From: Defluviitaleaceae bacterium
GTDB lineage: Bacteria > Bacillota > Clostridia > Lachnospirales > WQUN01
Length of the DNA: 64,000 nucleotides
Direction: 5' to 3'
NCBI GenBank assembly: GCA_009780585.1
Contig: WQZS01000017.1
Coordinates: forward strand, 1 to 64,000
The notes under the pieces are model-generated. The model saw only the letters and a program-made list of their open reading frames with translations, was not told the origin of the DNA and did no database searches. The translations under genes and the position numbers were made by a program. Below are positions 1 to 9,194 of the stretch, in pieces. Every line of letters begins with the position of its first letter. Within the stretch, counting starts at the first letter, position 1.

Positions 1-142
1 ACCCGATGCCAACCACGTAACGCGCCCGTTCGCCGTTAATCGTCCGATTGCGTAGGCGCTGCTTATGGAACATCCGCCCGCCCCCGCCCCACTGGTATCC
101 GGTGTGTTGGCATCCCGTTTTTTCTTTTGGTATATCCGGCTC

Positions 143-169
143 AACTTGTGCCCTAATAGGGCACAAGTT
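143..169. repeat. Intergenic hairpin, 12-bp arms, AAT loop
   Basis: Perfect inverted repeat AACTTGTGCCCT / AGGGCACAAGTT (143-154 and 158-169) with loop AAT. It is followed by an A-run, not a T-run, so on the + strand it is not a classical terminator. It belongs to a set of five similar intergenic hairpins in this window (29907, 36355, 45871 and 62692) that share the outer ACTTNT...ANAAGT arm. Confidence 0.7.
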
Positions 170-243
170 AAAAAAGCAATCACTTTTCCGATTGTGTGGG
201 TTTCAATTTGTGTTTAATTTAGGCAGAAGTTAAAGCAATGTAG

Positions 244-263
244 GGACGCGATATATCGCGTCC
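244..263. repeat. 20-bp perfect palindrome
   Basis: GGACGCGATA followed directly by its reverse complement TATCGCGTCC. It lies 42 bp before the small membrane protein gene. It resembles short dispersed intergenic palindromes of other bacteria, but could be an operator. The rest of 1-304 shows no convincing gene. Confidence 0.5.
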
Positions 264-304
264 GAAGCGTAAAAATCTATATTAGGGACAGGGGGAATAT
301 TAAA

Positions 305-496
305 ATGTGGCCTTTACTTATTATTTGGTATATTACAACTTTGGTACAATCATTTCTTTCTTTTGGAACTGCTTACAGACTTACGCGAAACGGCGGAGAC
401 AACGGTGTTGCGCTTTTTGGCTGGTTGTTTTTAATGGGCTTAACTTCATGTATTCCGGGGTTAGGTATCTACTTGTGGTTTAAATATAGAGATTAA
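305..496 (+). CDS. Small two-TM membrane protein, unknown
   Basis: This 63-residue protein is almost entirely hydrophobic. It has two likely membrane segments (about residues 3-22 and 36-57) joined by a short polar loop containing RLTRNGGDNG, and ends in a charged tail (KYRD). A purine-rich stretch, GGGACAGGGGG, precedes the ATG at a workable distance. No family is recognised. It stands alone between palindromic repeats on the left and a hairpin at 612-640 on the right. It could be a small holin-like or regulatory membrane peptide, but nothing in the sequence decides this. Confidence 0.45.
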   Translation: MWPLLIIWYITTLVQSFLSFGTAYRLTRNGGDNGVALFGWLFLMGLTSCIPGLGIYLWFKYRD

Positions 497-611
497 TGGA
501 TTGCATTGGGGTTTCGTGTTAAAGCAAGCGTATAGGTAATAAAGGCAAATACAGCGAACACCCCTTGTTTTTTATTTTAAGGTATCCCAAACTAAGTCCC
601 GATAACAAGGA

Positions 612-640
612 AAGCCCCAAACATCAGCCGTTTGGGGCTT
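612..640. terminator. Hairpin, likely intrinsic terminator
   Basis: Ten-bp perfect stem AAGCCCCAAA / TTTGGGGCTT (612-621, 631-640) with a 9-nt loop. On the minus strand it lies about 120 bp after the ABC permease stop, and on the + strand after the small membrane protein. The T-run is weak on both sides (CTTGCATTTG on +), so efficiency is uncertain. The remaining sequence to 757 shows no gene. Confidence 0.5.
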
Positions 641-757
641 CTTGCATTTGTATCAACCTCGACGTACAAACCTTCTGTTTGACGTTAACTGTGTTCCCCG
701 TCAAGCAGGGCGGTAGGGTGGGGCTACACAAGTAAGACAATCCCTTTGATACCGGGA

Positions 758-2713
758 TTACATCTCCCTGATGCTGTCCACCAAGCTGCCGCCGCGCAGC
801 CGTGCCGCCGCGTAACGCATGATCACCCAGGTAATGATAAACACCGCCAGCACGCATTGCAAAATAGCCGCGACCGGGAAGGCATAATCAAAATCTACCG
901 CTTGTATAACACCCGAATATACAAAATACGAAGCCACAATGCCCAACGGGATGCCGTAAACGAGGGACTTGAACGAACACAAAATACTTTCCAGGTTGAG
1001 CATACGGTTGAGCCCGCCGTGGGTCATGCCCACGCTTTGCAATACGGCGAACTCGCGTGAGCGTGACCGTATGTTGGTGGAGATCGTGCTGATGACGTTG
1101 GTCAAGCCGATAAGCGTCAGCATCCCCACGAAGCCGTAGGTGAACACCATCACCAGCCGTATGATGGCGCGGTCACGGCTCTGTTCGGAGGAAGGCATAC
1201 GCACGCCGACGCTTATACCCCGCGTGTCCGTAAGATGGTCGTAGATAACATCGAACATGAAGGACGTAAACGCCCCGGGGTCGTCGGTTTGCGCGAACCA
1301 ATGGTAGCTCTTCGCATCCAATTCCGGCACGACGGCGATAAACATATACCTGCCCGCGTACAGGACCTCACCCGGGATTGCGTCGCCGCGTAATTCACCG
1401 TGCAGGGGGACTTGGATGATATCGTCGCCGCTCATGACCCCTATGGTTTGGTAGTCGAAATTAAAGGGCGCGAATTCCACCCATCGGTCCTCGTCACGCC
1501 AGCGAATATAATTGATCAGGATATTCGAGCCGTGGGGTACGCCCGCGCGGCGGCACAACTCGGCGTACAATTGCGCGTCAACGCTGACCAACGCGAAGGA
1601 AAGGTATAAGGATTCCCGTAGGTTTTCCGGGTCAATCCGTTGGCGCAGGGCGTCCGTTTCCATACCCGCCGGCAGGGTCATACCCGTAACACGCGTGCGG
1701 GAAACATTTGAACCCACACCAATGACCGACGCCCCCGGGAATTCCCGCAACCGTGCGGTGATTTGTTCGGCGACGGCATGTTCCATCGGTAGATAATGTA
1801 CATAACTGTCCACGATTTCGCCCGCTTCATCAACGACGGTAATCGCTTCCTGCTGGCTGAAGAAATCGCCGATGACATCCGCGTCCACCGTAGGCAGCAC
1901 CAAGCGCGCCATGCGGTTAAGGTGCGTGCCGAAGCTGCTGGCACCGACGAACATCACGATGCTGATGGTCAGCGATACGACGGTGGCGCGGAAGTTACGT
2001 TTGCTCCGCATGAGTGACTTCGCCGCCAGCGCGCCTTCGAAACCGAACAGCCTCGACACGAGCCGCCCCGTGTTTTTGCGGGTGGTTTTTACCTTCGCGC
2101 CGCTTTCCTTTCGGATCGCGTCGATGGCGGAAAGGCGTGCCGCCTTGCGCGCGGGGAGCCACGCGGAGATAAATACCGTAAAGAACCCGACCAGAACCGC
2201 GGCGAGTATCGCCTGCCACGCGGCGATGAAACCGAATATCAACGGGTCCGATTCCATGACGTTGATTTCCGTCAGGAAAACGTTGGCGATCCGTACCCCG
2301 ATGTACTGCACCAGCAAACCGACCATAACCCCCGCGGGTATGCCGATGGCCGAAAGCCAAACGCCTTCGTAGACAATCGTTTGCGAAATTTGCTTACTCG
2401 TCGCGCCTACGCTCTTTAATATCCCGAATTGGGACATACGCTGCCCCGCGCTTACGCGAAAGGCGTTGGTCATAACGATAACCGACGATGCGAAGATAAT
2501 CGCGCTCAACACCGCGCCGATGAAATAAATCATGGTGTAATATTCCTGCCGCATTTCACCCGCAAGCCTATGCATCGCGTCAAGCCCGCCCGCCGCGAAG
2601 CCGTACACGGCGGTGATCATCGACACGGACAATACGATGCCCAAAAGCGTCCAAACCGTGCGCTTACGGTTGGCGGTGATTTGGCTGTACGCCAGCTTAG
2701 CCGTCAGTTTCAT
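758..2713 (-). CDS. BceB/FtsX-type ABC transporter permease
   Basis: Integral membrane subunit of a peptide or antibiotic-handling ABC exporter. The 651 residues follow the BceB plan. Several membrane segments fill the first ~260 residues, including the FtsX-like stretch with FGILKSVGAT. A large extracytoplasmic domain follows (about 270-480). Three C-terminal membrane helices come after it, containing FAVLQSVGMT, the second FtsX coupling motif. The start overlaps the ATPase stop in an ATGA, so the two are translationally coupled. The two-component genes of the neighbouring operon suggest a Bce-like detoxification module that senses and removes cell-wall-active peptides. The substrate is not visible from sequence. 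Confidence 0.85.
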   Translation of the reverse strand: MKLTAKLAYSQITANRKRTVWTLLGIVLSVSMITAVYGFAAGGLDAMHRLAGEMRQEYYTMIYFIGAVLSAIIFASSVIVMTNAFRVSAGQRMSQFGILKSVGATSKQISQTIVYEGVWLSAIGIPAGVMVGLLVQYIGVRIANVFLTEINVMESDPLIFGFIAAWQAILAAVLVGFFTVFISAWLPARKAARLSAIDAIRKESGAKVKTTRKNTGRLVSRLFGFEGALAAKSLMRSKRNFRATVVSLTISIVMFVGASSFGTHLNRMARLVLPTVDADVIGDFFSQQEAITVVDEAGEIVDSYVHYLPMEHAVAEQITARLREFPGASVIGVGSNVSRTRVTGMTLPAGMETDALRQRIDPENLRESLYLSFALVSVDAQLYAELCRRAGVPHGSNILINYIRWRDEDRWVEFAPFNFDYQTIGVMSGDDIIQVPLHGELRGDAIPGEVLYAGRYMFIAVVPELDAKSYHWFAQTDDPGAFTSFMFDVIYDHLTDTRGISVGVRMPSSEQSRDRAIIRLVMVFTYGFVGMLTLIGLTNVISTISTNIRSRSREFAVLQSVGMTHGGLNRMLNLESILCSFKSLVYGIPLGIVASYFVYSGVIQAVDFDYAFPVAAILQCVLAVFIITWVIMRYAAARLRGGSLVDSIREM

Positions 2714-3393
2714 ACGCGTACCCTCTCATCCCTTAAAATCTGTCCGTCGCTAAGGGTGATAATGCGGTCGGCTTGTAACGCGATTTTTTCATCGTGGGTA
2801 ATCAGCAGGAGCGTTTGGCTGTAGCGTTTGTTGGCGAGCTTTAACAAGTCGATGACCTCTCGGCCGGATTTGGAATCGAGGTTGCCCGTCGGTTCGTCCG
2901 CTAAAATCACCGCGGGGCTGTTAATCAACGCCCGCGCGATCGAAACGCGCTGCTGCTGCCCGCCGGAAAGCTCGCCGGGCAAATGACCCGCGCGGTCGGT
3001 AAGGCCGATGGTTTCCAGCAATTCCTTCAACATAGCGGCGTCAGGCCTTCGCCCGTCCAGCAAATACGGCAGCATGATATTTTCCTCGGCGGTGAGCGTC
3101 GGCACGAGGTTATAGAATTGGTACACGATCCCCATATTGCGCCTGCGGAAAATGGCGAGGTTGGATTCGTTCATTTCGAAAATGTTTTGCCCGTCAACCT
3201 GCACCGTTCCCGAAGTCGGCCTGTCCACGCCGCCCAGCAAATGCAAAAGCGTCGATTTGCCGCTGCCCGACGCGCCCACGATCGCCGTAAAACTTCCCTT
3301 TTCCACCGCAAACGATACCCCGCCCAACGCCGTAACCCGCGCGTCAGCCGTGCCGTAGGTTTTGGTCAAGCCCTTTACCTTTAAAATTCCCAT
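2710..3393 (-). CDS. BceA/LolD-type ABC transporter ATPase
   Basis: Cytoplasmic ATP-hydrolysing subunit paired with the downstream FtsX-type permease. The 227 residues contain Walker [10 protein letters not shown] near residue 40, the Q-loop region VYQFYNL, signature LSGGQQQR, Walker [14 protein letters not shown] and the switch histidine in LLITHDE. Length and motifs are typical of the MacB/LolD/BceA family. It starts 43 bp downstream of a promoter-like element that carries direct repeats suited to an OmpR-type regulator. It is separate from, but adjacent to, the operon encoding such a regulator and a BceS-like kinase. Confidence 0.93.
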   Translation of the reverse strand: MGILKVKGLTKTYGTADARVTALGGVSFAVEKGSFTAIVGASGSGKSTLLHLLGGVDRPTSGTVQVDGQNIFEMNESNLAIFRRRNMGIVYQFYNLVPTLTAEENIMLPYLLDGRRPDAAMLKELLETIGLTDRAGHLPGELSGGQQQRVSIARALINSPAVILADEPTGNLDSKSGREVIDLLKLANKRYSQTLLLITHDEKIALQADRIITLSDGQILRDERVRV

Positions 3394-3436
3394 AAAAACG
3401 CCCCTTTGTTTACCCGCGTTTGCGGGTGATAAGGGG

Positions 3437-3469
3437 AGTATAAAAAGCGAATGTGACTGTACGGTGACT
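3437..3469 (-). promoter_or_regulatory. Promoter with OmpR-type direct repeat before ABC exporter
   Basis: A TATACT -10 (minus strand, 3442-3437) lacks a good -35. Instead the hexamer AGTCAC (GTGACT on the + strand) occurs twice with an 11-bp period, at 3453-3458 and 3464-3469, over the -35 position. That is the layout expected for activation by a response regulator such as the one at 4726-5466. The 3412-3428 hairpin ACCCGC-GTTT-GCGGGT lies in the leader. Regulation is inferred, not shown. Confidence 0.5.
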
Positions 3470-3480
3470 ATGCGAAATAA

Positions 3481-3900
3481 TTATTTTAATTCCTCATACG
3501 CTTTTATCAGTTCGATGAACTTATCCGCATCGCCGCCCGCGTCGGGGTGGTGCTCCTTCGCTAATTCGCGGAAGCGTTTCTTAACGGCGGCTTCGTCGGC
3601 GACGGGGGAAAGGCCGAGCTTCGAAAGGAGCGCGGGGTCGTATACCGTCGCGGCGATGATTCCGCTGTATGTATAGATTTCGTAGTAAACGCGGGCGAAG
3701 AAAGCGTTGACGATTTCCGTATATTCCTCTTTACCCATAAGCGCCAATTTTTCCAACGGGTACAGGTTTTTAAAGAATTTATCCCACGCCAAGGGGATGC
3801 CGCTTGCTATATTATGCTGCGCGCGCGCGGCAACCTCAAATTGCTTGAGCTTACGGATTTTATGCTTTAATTCGCTGACGTCCTTATTGTCCCGCTTCAT
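3481..3900 (-). CDS. J-domain (DnaJ-like) protein
   Basis: 139 residues with a C-terminal J domain: LGLSPVADEAAVKKRFRELAKEHHPDAGGDADKF, including the diagnostic HPD tripeptide that stimulates DnaK ATPase. The N-terminal half is charged and helical and matches no domain I know. There is no G/F region or zinc finger, so it is a type III (J-only) co-chaperone. It is the last gene of the minus-strand operon and overlaps the histidine kinase stop by an ATGA. The partner Hsp70 and client are unknown. Confidence 0.8.
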   Translation of the reverse strand: MKRDNKDVSELKHKIRKLKQFEVAARAQHNIASGIPLAWDKFFKNLYPLEKLALMGKEEYTEIVNAFFARVYYEIYTYSGIIAATVYDPALLSKLGLSPVADEAAVKKRFRELAKEHHPDAGGDADKFIELIKAYEELK

Positions 3901-4736
3901 TTATAAAACCTCATCGTAAACACCGCGCCTGTGCCGCTGTTGCCCCCGTTCACTTCGATGTCGCCGTTTTGCCCGCGCAGGATCGCAAGCGCCAGCGGCA
4001 AACCGATACCCGTACCCTGTTTTTTATGCGTACCACCAAAGCGTTGGAACAAGCCCTTGATTTCGATATTGGGGATGCCCTTGCCCGCGTCGGTGACGGA
4101 CAGCCATTTGCACAAAGGGTTGAACCCCGCGCCGATTAATATAGTGCTGCCTTCGGGGGAATGTTCGGAGGCGTTCTTGATAATATTGGTTAACGCTTCC
4201 GCCGTCCAATTCTTGTCGCACAAAAAGCGGACTTCACCGTAAGGCGTCCCGCTTGCCCATTCCACCCGTTGGTCTTTGATATCCAACAATATTTGCAAGG
4301 GTTGCAAGGCAAGCCCCAATAATTCCCCCGCGTAAACCTCCGTGCGTGAAAATACGACGCTCCCCGATTCCAGCTTCGCCATCTTTAATAAAGCGTTAAC
4401 CAACCAGCCCGTTTGCGCAAGCCCCCGCTTTAGGTTAAAAATAAATTCCGCTGCTTTTTCGGGTGGCGCGTCCTCCAGCAGTTCCGTCATTACCATCATA
4501 GCCGTAAGCGGCGTCTTTAACTGATGCGAAATATCCGCAAGGGTTTCGGCCATGGCGGACTTTTCCCTTTGCAAGTTGCTTGCCTGTTCGCTTAGGCTGC
4601 CCGCGAGGGTGTGGATATCGTTCTTAAGGATCGAAAGCCGCCCTTCGAGGTTATCACGCAAATCGACGCTTTGTCCGTCTATAATGCGGCGCACGTCGGC
4701 GGAGAGGCGTTCGATTTCCTTCCTGCTAATGAACAT
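3897..4736 (-). CDS. BceS-like histidine kinase lacking membrane segments
   Basis: Sensor kinase core: dimerisation helix with the H-box DISHQLKTPLTAM (phospho-accepting His), then the ATPase domain with N-box IIKNASEHS, G1 DAGKGI and G2 GTGIGLPLA. The flanking phrases NLEGRLSILKNDI and WLVNALLKMAKLESG are those of BceS/intramembrane-sensing kinases. The two N-terminal membrane helices usual in that family are absent. The ATG at 4736 (MFISRKE) overlaps the regulator stop by 11 bp and is preferred over an upstream in-frame ATG at 4769. It probably phosphorylates the adjacent regulator. How it senses without a membrane domain is unclear; direct contact with the exporter is one possibility. Confidence 0.8.
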   Translation of the reverse strand: MFISRKEIERLSADVRRIIDGQSVDLRDNLEGRLSILKNDIHTLAGSLSEQASNLQREKSAMAETLADISHQLKTPLTAMMVMTELLEDAPPEKAAEFIFNLKRGLAQTGWLVNALLKMAKLESGSVVFSRTEVYAGELLGLALQPLQILLDIKDQRVEWASGTPYGEVRFLCDKNWTAEALTNIIKNASEHSPEGSTILIGAGFNPLCKWLSVTDAGKGIPNIEIKGLFQRFGGTHKKQGTGIGLPLALAILRGQNGDIEVNGGNSGTGAVFTMRFYK

Positions 4737-5466
4737 TGGCCCGATACCCCACGCCGCGCACGGTTTCAATGTTAGCCGAACCGTTCAATTTTTCGCGCAG
4801 GCGTTTTATATAAACCGTCAGCGTATTGTCCTCCACAAAAACCCCTGCGGAATCCCACAAGAGGTTAAGGATTTGCCCGCGCGTCAGCAATTGCCCCTTA
4901 TGGTTTGCGAAGGTGAGCAACAAACGGTATTCAAGGGCGGTCAAATCAAGCGGCACCCATTCCGAGGCTTCCGGTAGTTTTCCCGACGGTGTTTCCGGCG
5001 GCGCGTCCGACAGCGCGTCCGAAATTTTTTCACGTACGTACGCTTTGCCTTCACCCACATTTATGCTTACTTCGCCCAGCGTCAATGTTTCGCTACGGCC
5101 GCTGCGCCGCCGCAGAGCGGCTTTCACCCGAGCCATCAATTCGCCCAGGCGGAAGGGTTTGGTTACGTAATCGTCCGCGCCGCCTTCAAAGGCACGTACG
5201 ACATACCCTTCCTCGTCCACCGCCGTAAGGTAGAGCATCGAAACCCCCGCGGCCTTAAGCGCGTCCGCCAATTCAAAACCCGTACCGTCGGGGAGGCCGA
5301 TGTCAATGATGGCCAAGTCGTAACCCTCCGGCTTGGTTTCAAATTGAAACGAAGTTACGTCCCGTATATGGGTAACAAAAAAGCCCTCATTTTCAAGGGC
5401 ATAAACCAATCCCGACGCGATAACGGCGTCGTCCTCGATAAGTAACAAACGTGACTTTACCGACAT
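4726..5466 (-). CDS. OmpR-family response regulator
   Basis: 246-residue DNA-binding regulator. The receiver domain has the acidic pair in LLIEDDAV, phospho-acceptor Asp in LAIIDIGLPDG, Thr in LYLTAVD and Lys in DDYVTKPF. The C-terminal winged helix (LTALEYRLLLTFANHKGQLLTRGQIL ... RGVGYRAN) is typical, though the linker between domains is long. It sits one base after the deacetylase gene and overlaps the kinase gene, so the pair is cotranscribed. A likely target is the direct repeat upstream of the ABC exporter at 3453-3469. Confidence 0.92.
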   Translation of the reverse strand: MSVKSRLLLIEDDAVIASGLVYALENEGFFVTHIRDVTSFQFETKPEGYDLAIIDIGLPDGTGFELADALKAAGVSMLYLTAVDEEGYVVRAFEGGADDYVTKPFRLGELMARVKAALRRRSGRSETLTLGEVSINVGEGKAYVREKISDALSDAPPETPSGKLPEASEWVPLDLTALEYRLLLTFANHKGQLLTRGQILNLLWDSAGVFVEDNTLTVYIKRLREKLNGSANIETVRGVGYRANVH

Positions 5467-5467
5467 T

Positions 5468-6433
5468 TTACGAAACCGAATTGATAAACGACGCCAACCC
5501 CGTGCCGCGGCTTACGCGGATGCGGCGCATTTCGAAATCGCTTAACGAGGTATTATGCACACCCAAATCGGCCCGCAAGCCAAAGCGGTAATGCTCCCGC
5601 GCCATGGCGATCACGTTCGCGTTAAACCGCCCGCCGGGGTAGGCCAGCGCGATGGGCGCCCTGCCCGTCAATTCCTCAATCAAGCGGTTGGTTTCCGCCA
5701 TTTCGTGCCGCAAGCGCGCGGCGTTAACGGTCGTTAAATCGACATGGGTCATTGTGTGCGCCTCGAACACGACCAAGCCGGAGTCGTGCATCTCCCGTAT
5801 CATATCCTGCGTAATGCCGTAAGGGCCGATGTTCTCCCACGTAAGGAAAATAGTTATTTTAATATCATATTGCTTTAGCAGCGGAAAGATATCGCGGTAA
5901 TTGGTGCGGTAGCCGTCATCAAAAGTGACCATAACGGGCTTTTCGATACGGTACAAATAATCCCAATCGTCAAAAGTAACGAAGGTAAAACCATTTTCGA
6001 TTAAATGAAGCATTTGACTTTCAAACGCCGACGGGCGGACATAAAGTTCCGGTAAAGACGAATTCGGCGGGTCCTCCGAGGATGAATGGTACATGAGGAT
6101 GGGGATGCGAATACCCGCAGAAGCGGCAGCGCCGGGGGTAGGGGTTGCCGTCGGCTCGGGGGTGGGAATCGGTGTAGGGGAAGGGGTTGGTGTAGGTTCG
6201 GGAGTTGGTTCGGGTGTGGGATCAAAGGTTGGAACGGGTTCGGGAGTGGGGGTTAGTGTCGGTGCGGGTGAAAGTGTTGGCGATGGTACAGAGGTTGCGG
6301 CAACAAAGGGTTCCACTTCGTACGGCGTTGATGCATATCTATCATCTTCATTCCGTCCGCAGGACGCGAACAAAAAGGCAAGCATAAATATCAACGTAAT
6401 CCGCATAATTCGGCGCATCATATGGCACTTCAT
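5468..6433 (-). CDS. Polysaccharide deacetylase lipoprotein (CE4 / NodB)
   Basis: Cell-surface deacetylase, likely acting on peptidoglycan or another N-acetylated glycan. The N-terminus is a lipoprotein signal with lipobox LFASC. Then comes a long Pro/Thr/Glu linker of [11 protein letters not shown] repeats (about residues 45-105), which would span the wall. The NodB domain has the catalytic and metal motifs TFDDGY and HTMTH, plus LAYPGGRFN. It overlaps the DUF3048 stop by ATGA and is followed after one base by the regulator. Removing acetyl groups from wall glycan would fit lysozyme resistance, but the substrate is not shown by the sequence. Confidence 0.87.
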   Translation of the reverse strand: MKCHMMRRIMRITLIFMLAFLFASCGRNEDDRYASTPYEVEPFVAATSVPSPTLSPAPTLTPTPEPVPTFDPTPEPTPEPTPTPSPTPIPTPEPTATPTPGAAASAGIRIPILMYHSSSEDPPNSSLPELYVRPSAFESQMLHLIENGFTFVTFDDWDYLYRIEKPVMVTFDDGYRTNYRDIFPLLKQYDIKITIFLTWENIGPYGITQDMIREMHDSGLVVFEAHTMTHVDLTTVNAARLRHEMAETNRLIEELTGRAPIALAYPGGRFNANVIAMAREHYRFGLRADLGVHNTSLSDFEMRRIRVSRGTGLASFINSVS

Positions 6434-7710
6434 TCAAAAACCGCCCTTGCCGTATCTTGCAATATACATATCCACGTCTTACCCGGGGCAAGCGTAATCG
6501 GCGCACCGCACGGAAAACGCCATTGCATGGGGTCGGCATGCGACGCCTTCTCCCAAAGTGCGGGGAAATATTGCCCATCCGTTACCAAGAAGCCTTCGCC
6601 CGAACCGACGATATCCACGTTACGGTAACCCGCGCGCGCGTCCACCACACGCATAGACGTAATTTGTACTAAGATATTCGTGACGAATAAAGGCCCGCCT
6701 TCCGTTTCGGCGTCGATATGCGCGCCGCGGCGGTTATGCACCGAATAGACACCGTATTCCGGTTGGAACACGAAGCTCCGCGCGTATTCCGTTGAAAACG
6801 GCACATTGACGGCCTCAGCCGCGCCGAGCGGTTCGATCCCCTCGGGTATTGGGCCGAAGTTAAAGCCAAAATATTCGCCTTCACCCACATAATCGCGCAT
6901 ACCGCGCGCTTCGATGTGCGGGGCCATACGCGCCCAACCCGTATAGGAGCTGTGTTCCTGCGCGCGTTGCCCCGCAATACCCGACCACACAGGGAAGGTG
7001 CGGTCGCGCCAAAACACCCTGCCTTCCAAATCCATACCGTCCAAGTTGTCTGCCCGCAGCACCCGGATGCGGTCGTACCCCGCTCACGTACCGCCGTGGT
7101 GTACGAAAATGGCGTCATGGTTCATCGCCAGCCCCGCGAAATAATTGCGCGTAGAGCGCACAGGGCCGATCTTATCGGGTATTTCGGTTTGGAACAACGC
7201 GATGAGCCGCGTAATGTTTCCTTCGGTCAGCACTTCGTAAATTACGTCCGCCGAGGAAATCCCGCTTTGCGGGTGCGCGGCGAAGATATTGTTTACAACG
7301 ACGGCGATCGGCCGTCGGTCGGCGTAGCCTTCGTATATGGGTAAACCCGTCAGTAAGCCCAACGGGCCGGGGTCAGGTTCAGGTTCGGGATCCTCAATCG
7401 GTGGTTCGGGATAAGGGTCATCGGGTTCGTCCTCTATGGGGTAGGGGGGGTAAATAGCGGGGACAGGTATTTTTAGTTCGGCGCCGGGCGTTCGATTTTC
7501 GGCGTCGGATAATTTTTGCGCGAAGTCATTATCCGCTGCTCCGCCCCGCCCCGAAACCAAAATAACGGTTACGACAATCCCCGCAAAAAAAGCGAGCGAA
7601 GCACCCGCTATAATATAGAGGGTCCTTGCCCGCGTTTTGGAAACCGTTTCCCCGCACCAGGCAAAAAAACGCGTACACAAATTTTTAATCGAATCCGTAA
7701 AACGGCTCAT
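6430..7710 (-). pseudogene. DUF3048 (YerB-like) protein split by in-frame TGA
   Basis: One reading frame encodes both DUF3048 halves, interrupted by a single TGA at 7084-7086. The N part (209 codons) has a cytoplasmic start, one membrane helix (LYIIAGASLAFFAGIVV), an acidic Pro-rich linker and PLGLLTGLPIYEGYADRRPIAVVVNN ending at FVHHGGT. After the stop the same frame continues AGYDRIRVLRADNLDG, with the C-terminal domain ending at 6430. There is no frameshift, and the downstream half has only a GTG at 7062 without a ribosome site. It may be a nonsense mutation, a sequencing error or readthrough. The gene overlaps glyQS by one base (TAATG) and the deacetylase by four, so the operon layout is intact. 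The family function is unknown (extracytoplasmic). Confidence 0.8.
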
Positions 7711-9113
7711 TAATAGGTTAGCCTTTCCGAAAGATACGCGGCCAATTCCGCAATCGGGACGCGCTCCTGTTGCATACTATCCCTTTCCCGTATGGTTACT
7801 GCGCTGTCGGTTTCGGATTCGAAGTCATAAGTGACGCAGTACGGCGTGCCGATTTCATCCTGCCGCCTGTAGCGTTTGCCGATGGAGCCCGTATCGTCGA
7901 ACTCGCAGTTAAAGTGTTTGGAAAGCTTCTGCCATATGGGCAGGCACGCGTCGCCCAACTTCTTTGAAAGGGGAAGCACGGCGGCCTTTACCGGCGCGAT
8001 GGCCGGGTGGAAGCGAAGCACCACGCGCGTGTCGGGCTTTTCGGGCGTGCCCAGTTCTTCCTCGTCGTAGGCTTCGCACAAAAGCACCAGCGTCGGGCGT
8101 GAAACGCTGATCGACGGCTCTACGCAATAAGGGATATAACGCTTTGTGTTGTCGTTCGTATCGATATAGTGCATGTCCTCGCCGCTGTGCTCCATGTGCT
8201 GCTTCAAGTCATAGTCCGTACGGTCGGCGATGCCCCACAACTCACCCCAGCCGAACGGGAACTTGTATTCAATATCCGTCGTGGCCTTGGAATAATGCGA
8301 AAGCTGCTCGGGGTTGTGGTCGCGCATACGCAGGTTTTCCTCGGATACGCCCAGGTTCACCAGCCAATCCCAGCAATATTTCCGCCAATATTCGAACCAT
8401 TCTAAATCCTCGCCCGGTTCGCAGAAGAATTCAAGCTCCATCTGCTCAAACTCGCGGGTGCGGAAGATAAAGTTGCCCGGGGTAATCTCATTACGGAAGG
8501 CGTGGCCGATTTGGCATATACCGAAAGGAATCTTGCGGCGGGTGGTGCGCTGTACATTTTTGAAGTTAACGAAGATACCCTGCGCCGTTTCGGGCCGCAG
8601 ATACGCCGTAGTTTGCTTGTCCTCCGTTACGCCTACGAAGGTCTTAAACATCATGTTAAATTGGCGGATATCCGTAAAATCATGCTTGCCGCACTTGGGG
8701 CAGGGGAGCTTGTGTTCATCCACAAAGGCCTTCATTTTATCGGAGGGCCAGCCGTCGGGGTTTTCGTCCAGTCCCTTTTCATGGCAATATTCCTCAATGA
8801 TCTTATCCGCGCGGAAACGCTCCTTACAGGCGCGGCAGTCCATCAGCGGGTCGTTAAAACCGTCCACATGGCCCGAAGCCTTCCACACGGCGGGGTTCAT
8901 TAATATAGCGGCATCCAAGCCCACGTTGTACGGGCTTTCCTGCACGAACTTCTTCCACCAGCAACGTTTAACGTTATTTTTCAACTCAACGCCCAGCGGC
9001 CCGTAGTCCCACGTATTGGCGAATCCGCCGTAAATCTCCGAGCCGGGGAACACGAAGCCGCGGCCCTTGGCGAGCGCGACGATTTTTTCCATTGTCTTTT
9101 CGGATGGATGCAT
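7710..9113 (-). CDS. glyQS: Glycyl-tRNA synthetase, dimeric class II type
   Basis: Charges tRNA-Gly with glycine in the cytosol. The 467-residue single chain is of the alpha2 type (as in Bacillus-unlike Firmicutes, Mycoplasma and eukaryotes), starting [23 protein letters not shown] and containing [11 protein letters not shown]. It has a zinc-binding-like cysteine set ([17 protein letters not shown]), motif 2 [25 protein letters not shown] and motif 3 with a C-terminal anticodon-binding domain. AAGGGG precedes the ATG. It heads the operon, with its own promoter at 9156-9184. I see no T-box in the short leader. Confidence 0.97.
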   Translation of the reverse strand: MHPSEKTMEKIVALAKGRGFVFPGSEIYGGFANTWDYGPLGVELKNNVKRCWWKKFVQESPYNVGLDAAILMNPAVWKASGHVDGFNDPLMDCRACKERFRADKIIEEYCHEKGLDENPDGWPSDKMKAFVDEHKLPCPKCGKHDFTDIRQFNMMFKTFVGVTEDKQTTAYLRPETAQGIFVNFKNVQRTTRRKIPFGICQIGHAFRNEITPGNFIFRTREFEQMELEFFCEPGEDLEWFEYWRKYCWDWLVNLGVSEENLRMRDHNPEQLSHYSKATTDIEYKFPFGWGELWGIADRTDYDLKQHMEHSGEDMHYIDTNDNTKRYIPYCVEPSISVSRPTLVLLCEAYDEEELGTPEKPDTRVVLRFHPAIAPVKAAVLPLSKKLGDACLPIWQKLSKHFNCEFDDTGSIGKRYRRQDEIGTPYCVTYDFESETDSAVTIRERDSMQQERVPIAELAAYLSERLTY

Positions 9114-9155
9114 GGTGAAAACCCCTTAGAATGAAATGAAAATGATATGGATTGG

Positions 9156-9184
9156 AATATATATTTACAACCTTATGTTGTCAA
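9156..9184 (-). promoter_or_regulatory. Sigma-A promoter for glyQS operon
   Basis: On the minus strand TTGACA (9184-9179), a 17-bp spacer and TATATT (9161-9156). It lies just after the metallophosphoesterase gene starts its intergenic gap and about 43 bp upstream of the glyQS ATG, giving a short leader. Confidence 0.8.
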
Positions 9185-9194
9185 GAAATTACGT

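Noticed and set aside
1..140. Open minus-strand frames running off the left edge
   Set aside because: Two frames stay open (for example SISSAYAIGRLTANGRVTWLAS), but the stretch is too short and lacks a convincing start, so no gene is called.
6093..6497. Val/Gly-rich + strand frame opposite the deacetylase gene
   Set aside because: It is the antisense reading of the Pro/Thr linker repeats; the deacetylase on the other strand is clearly real.
7084..7086. Selenocysteine insertion or a reassigned UGA codon
   Set aside because: TGA is used as a normal stop by many genes here, no SECIS-like element was evident just downstream, and the protein family is not a known selenoprotein.
9114..9155. T-box riboswitch before glyQS, and likewise before ileS (45806-45870)
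   Set aside because: Both leaders are only tens of bases long with no T-box core or terminator, unlike the clear example at 35349-35663.
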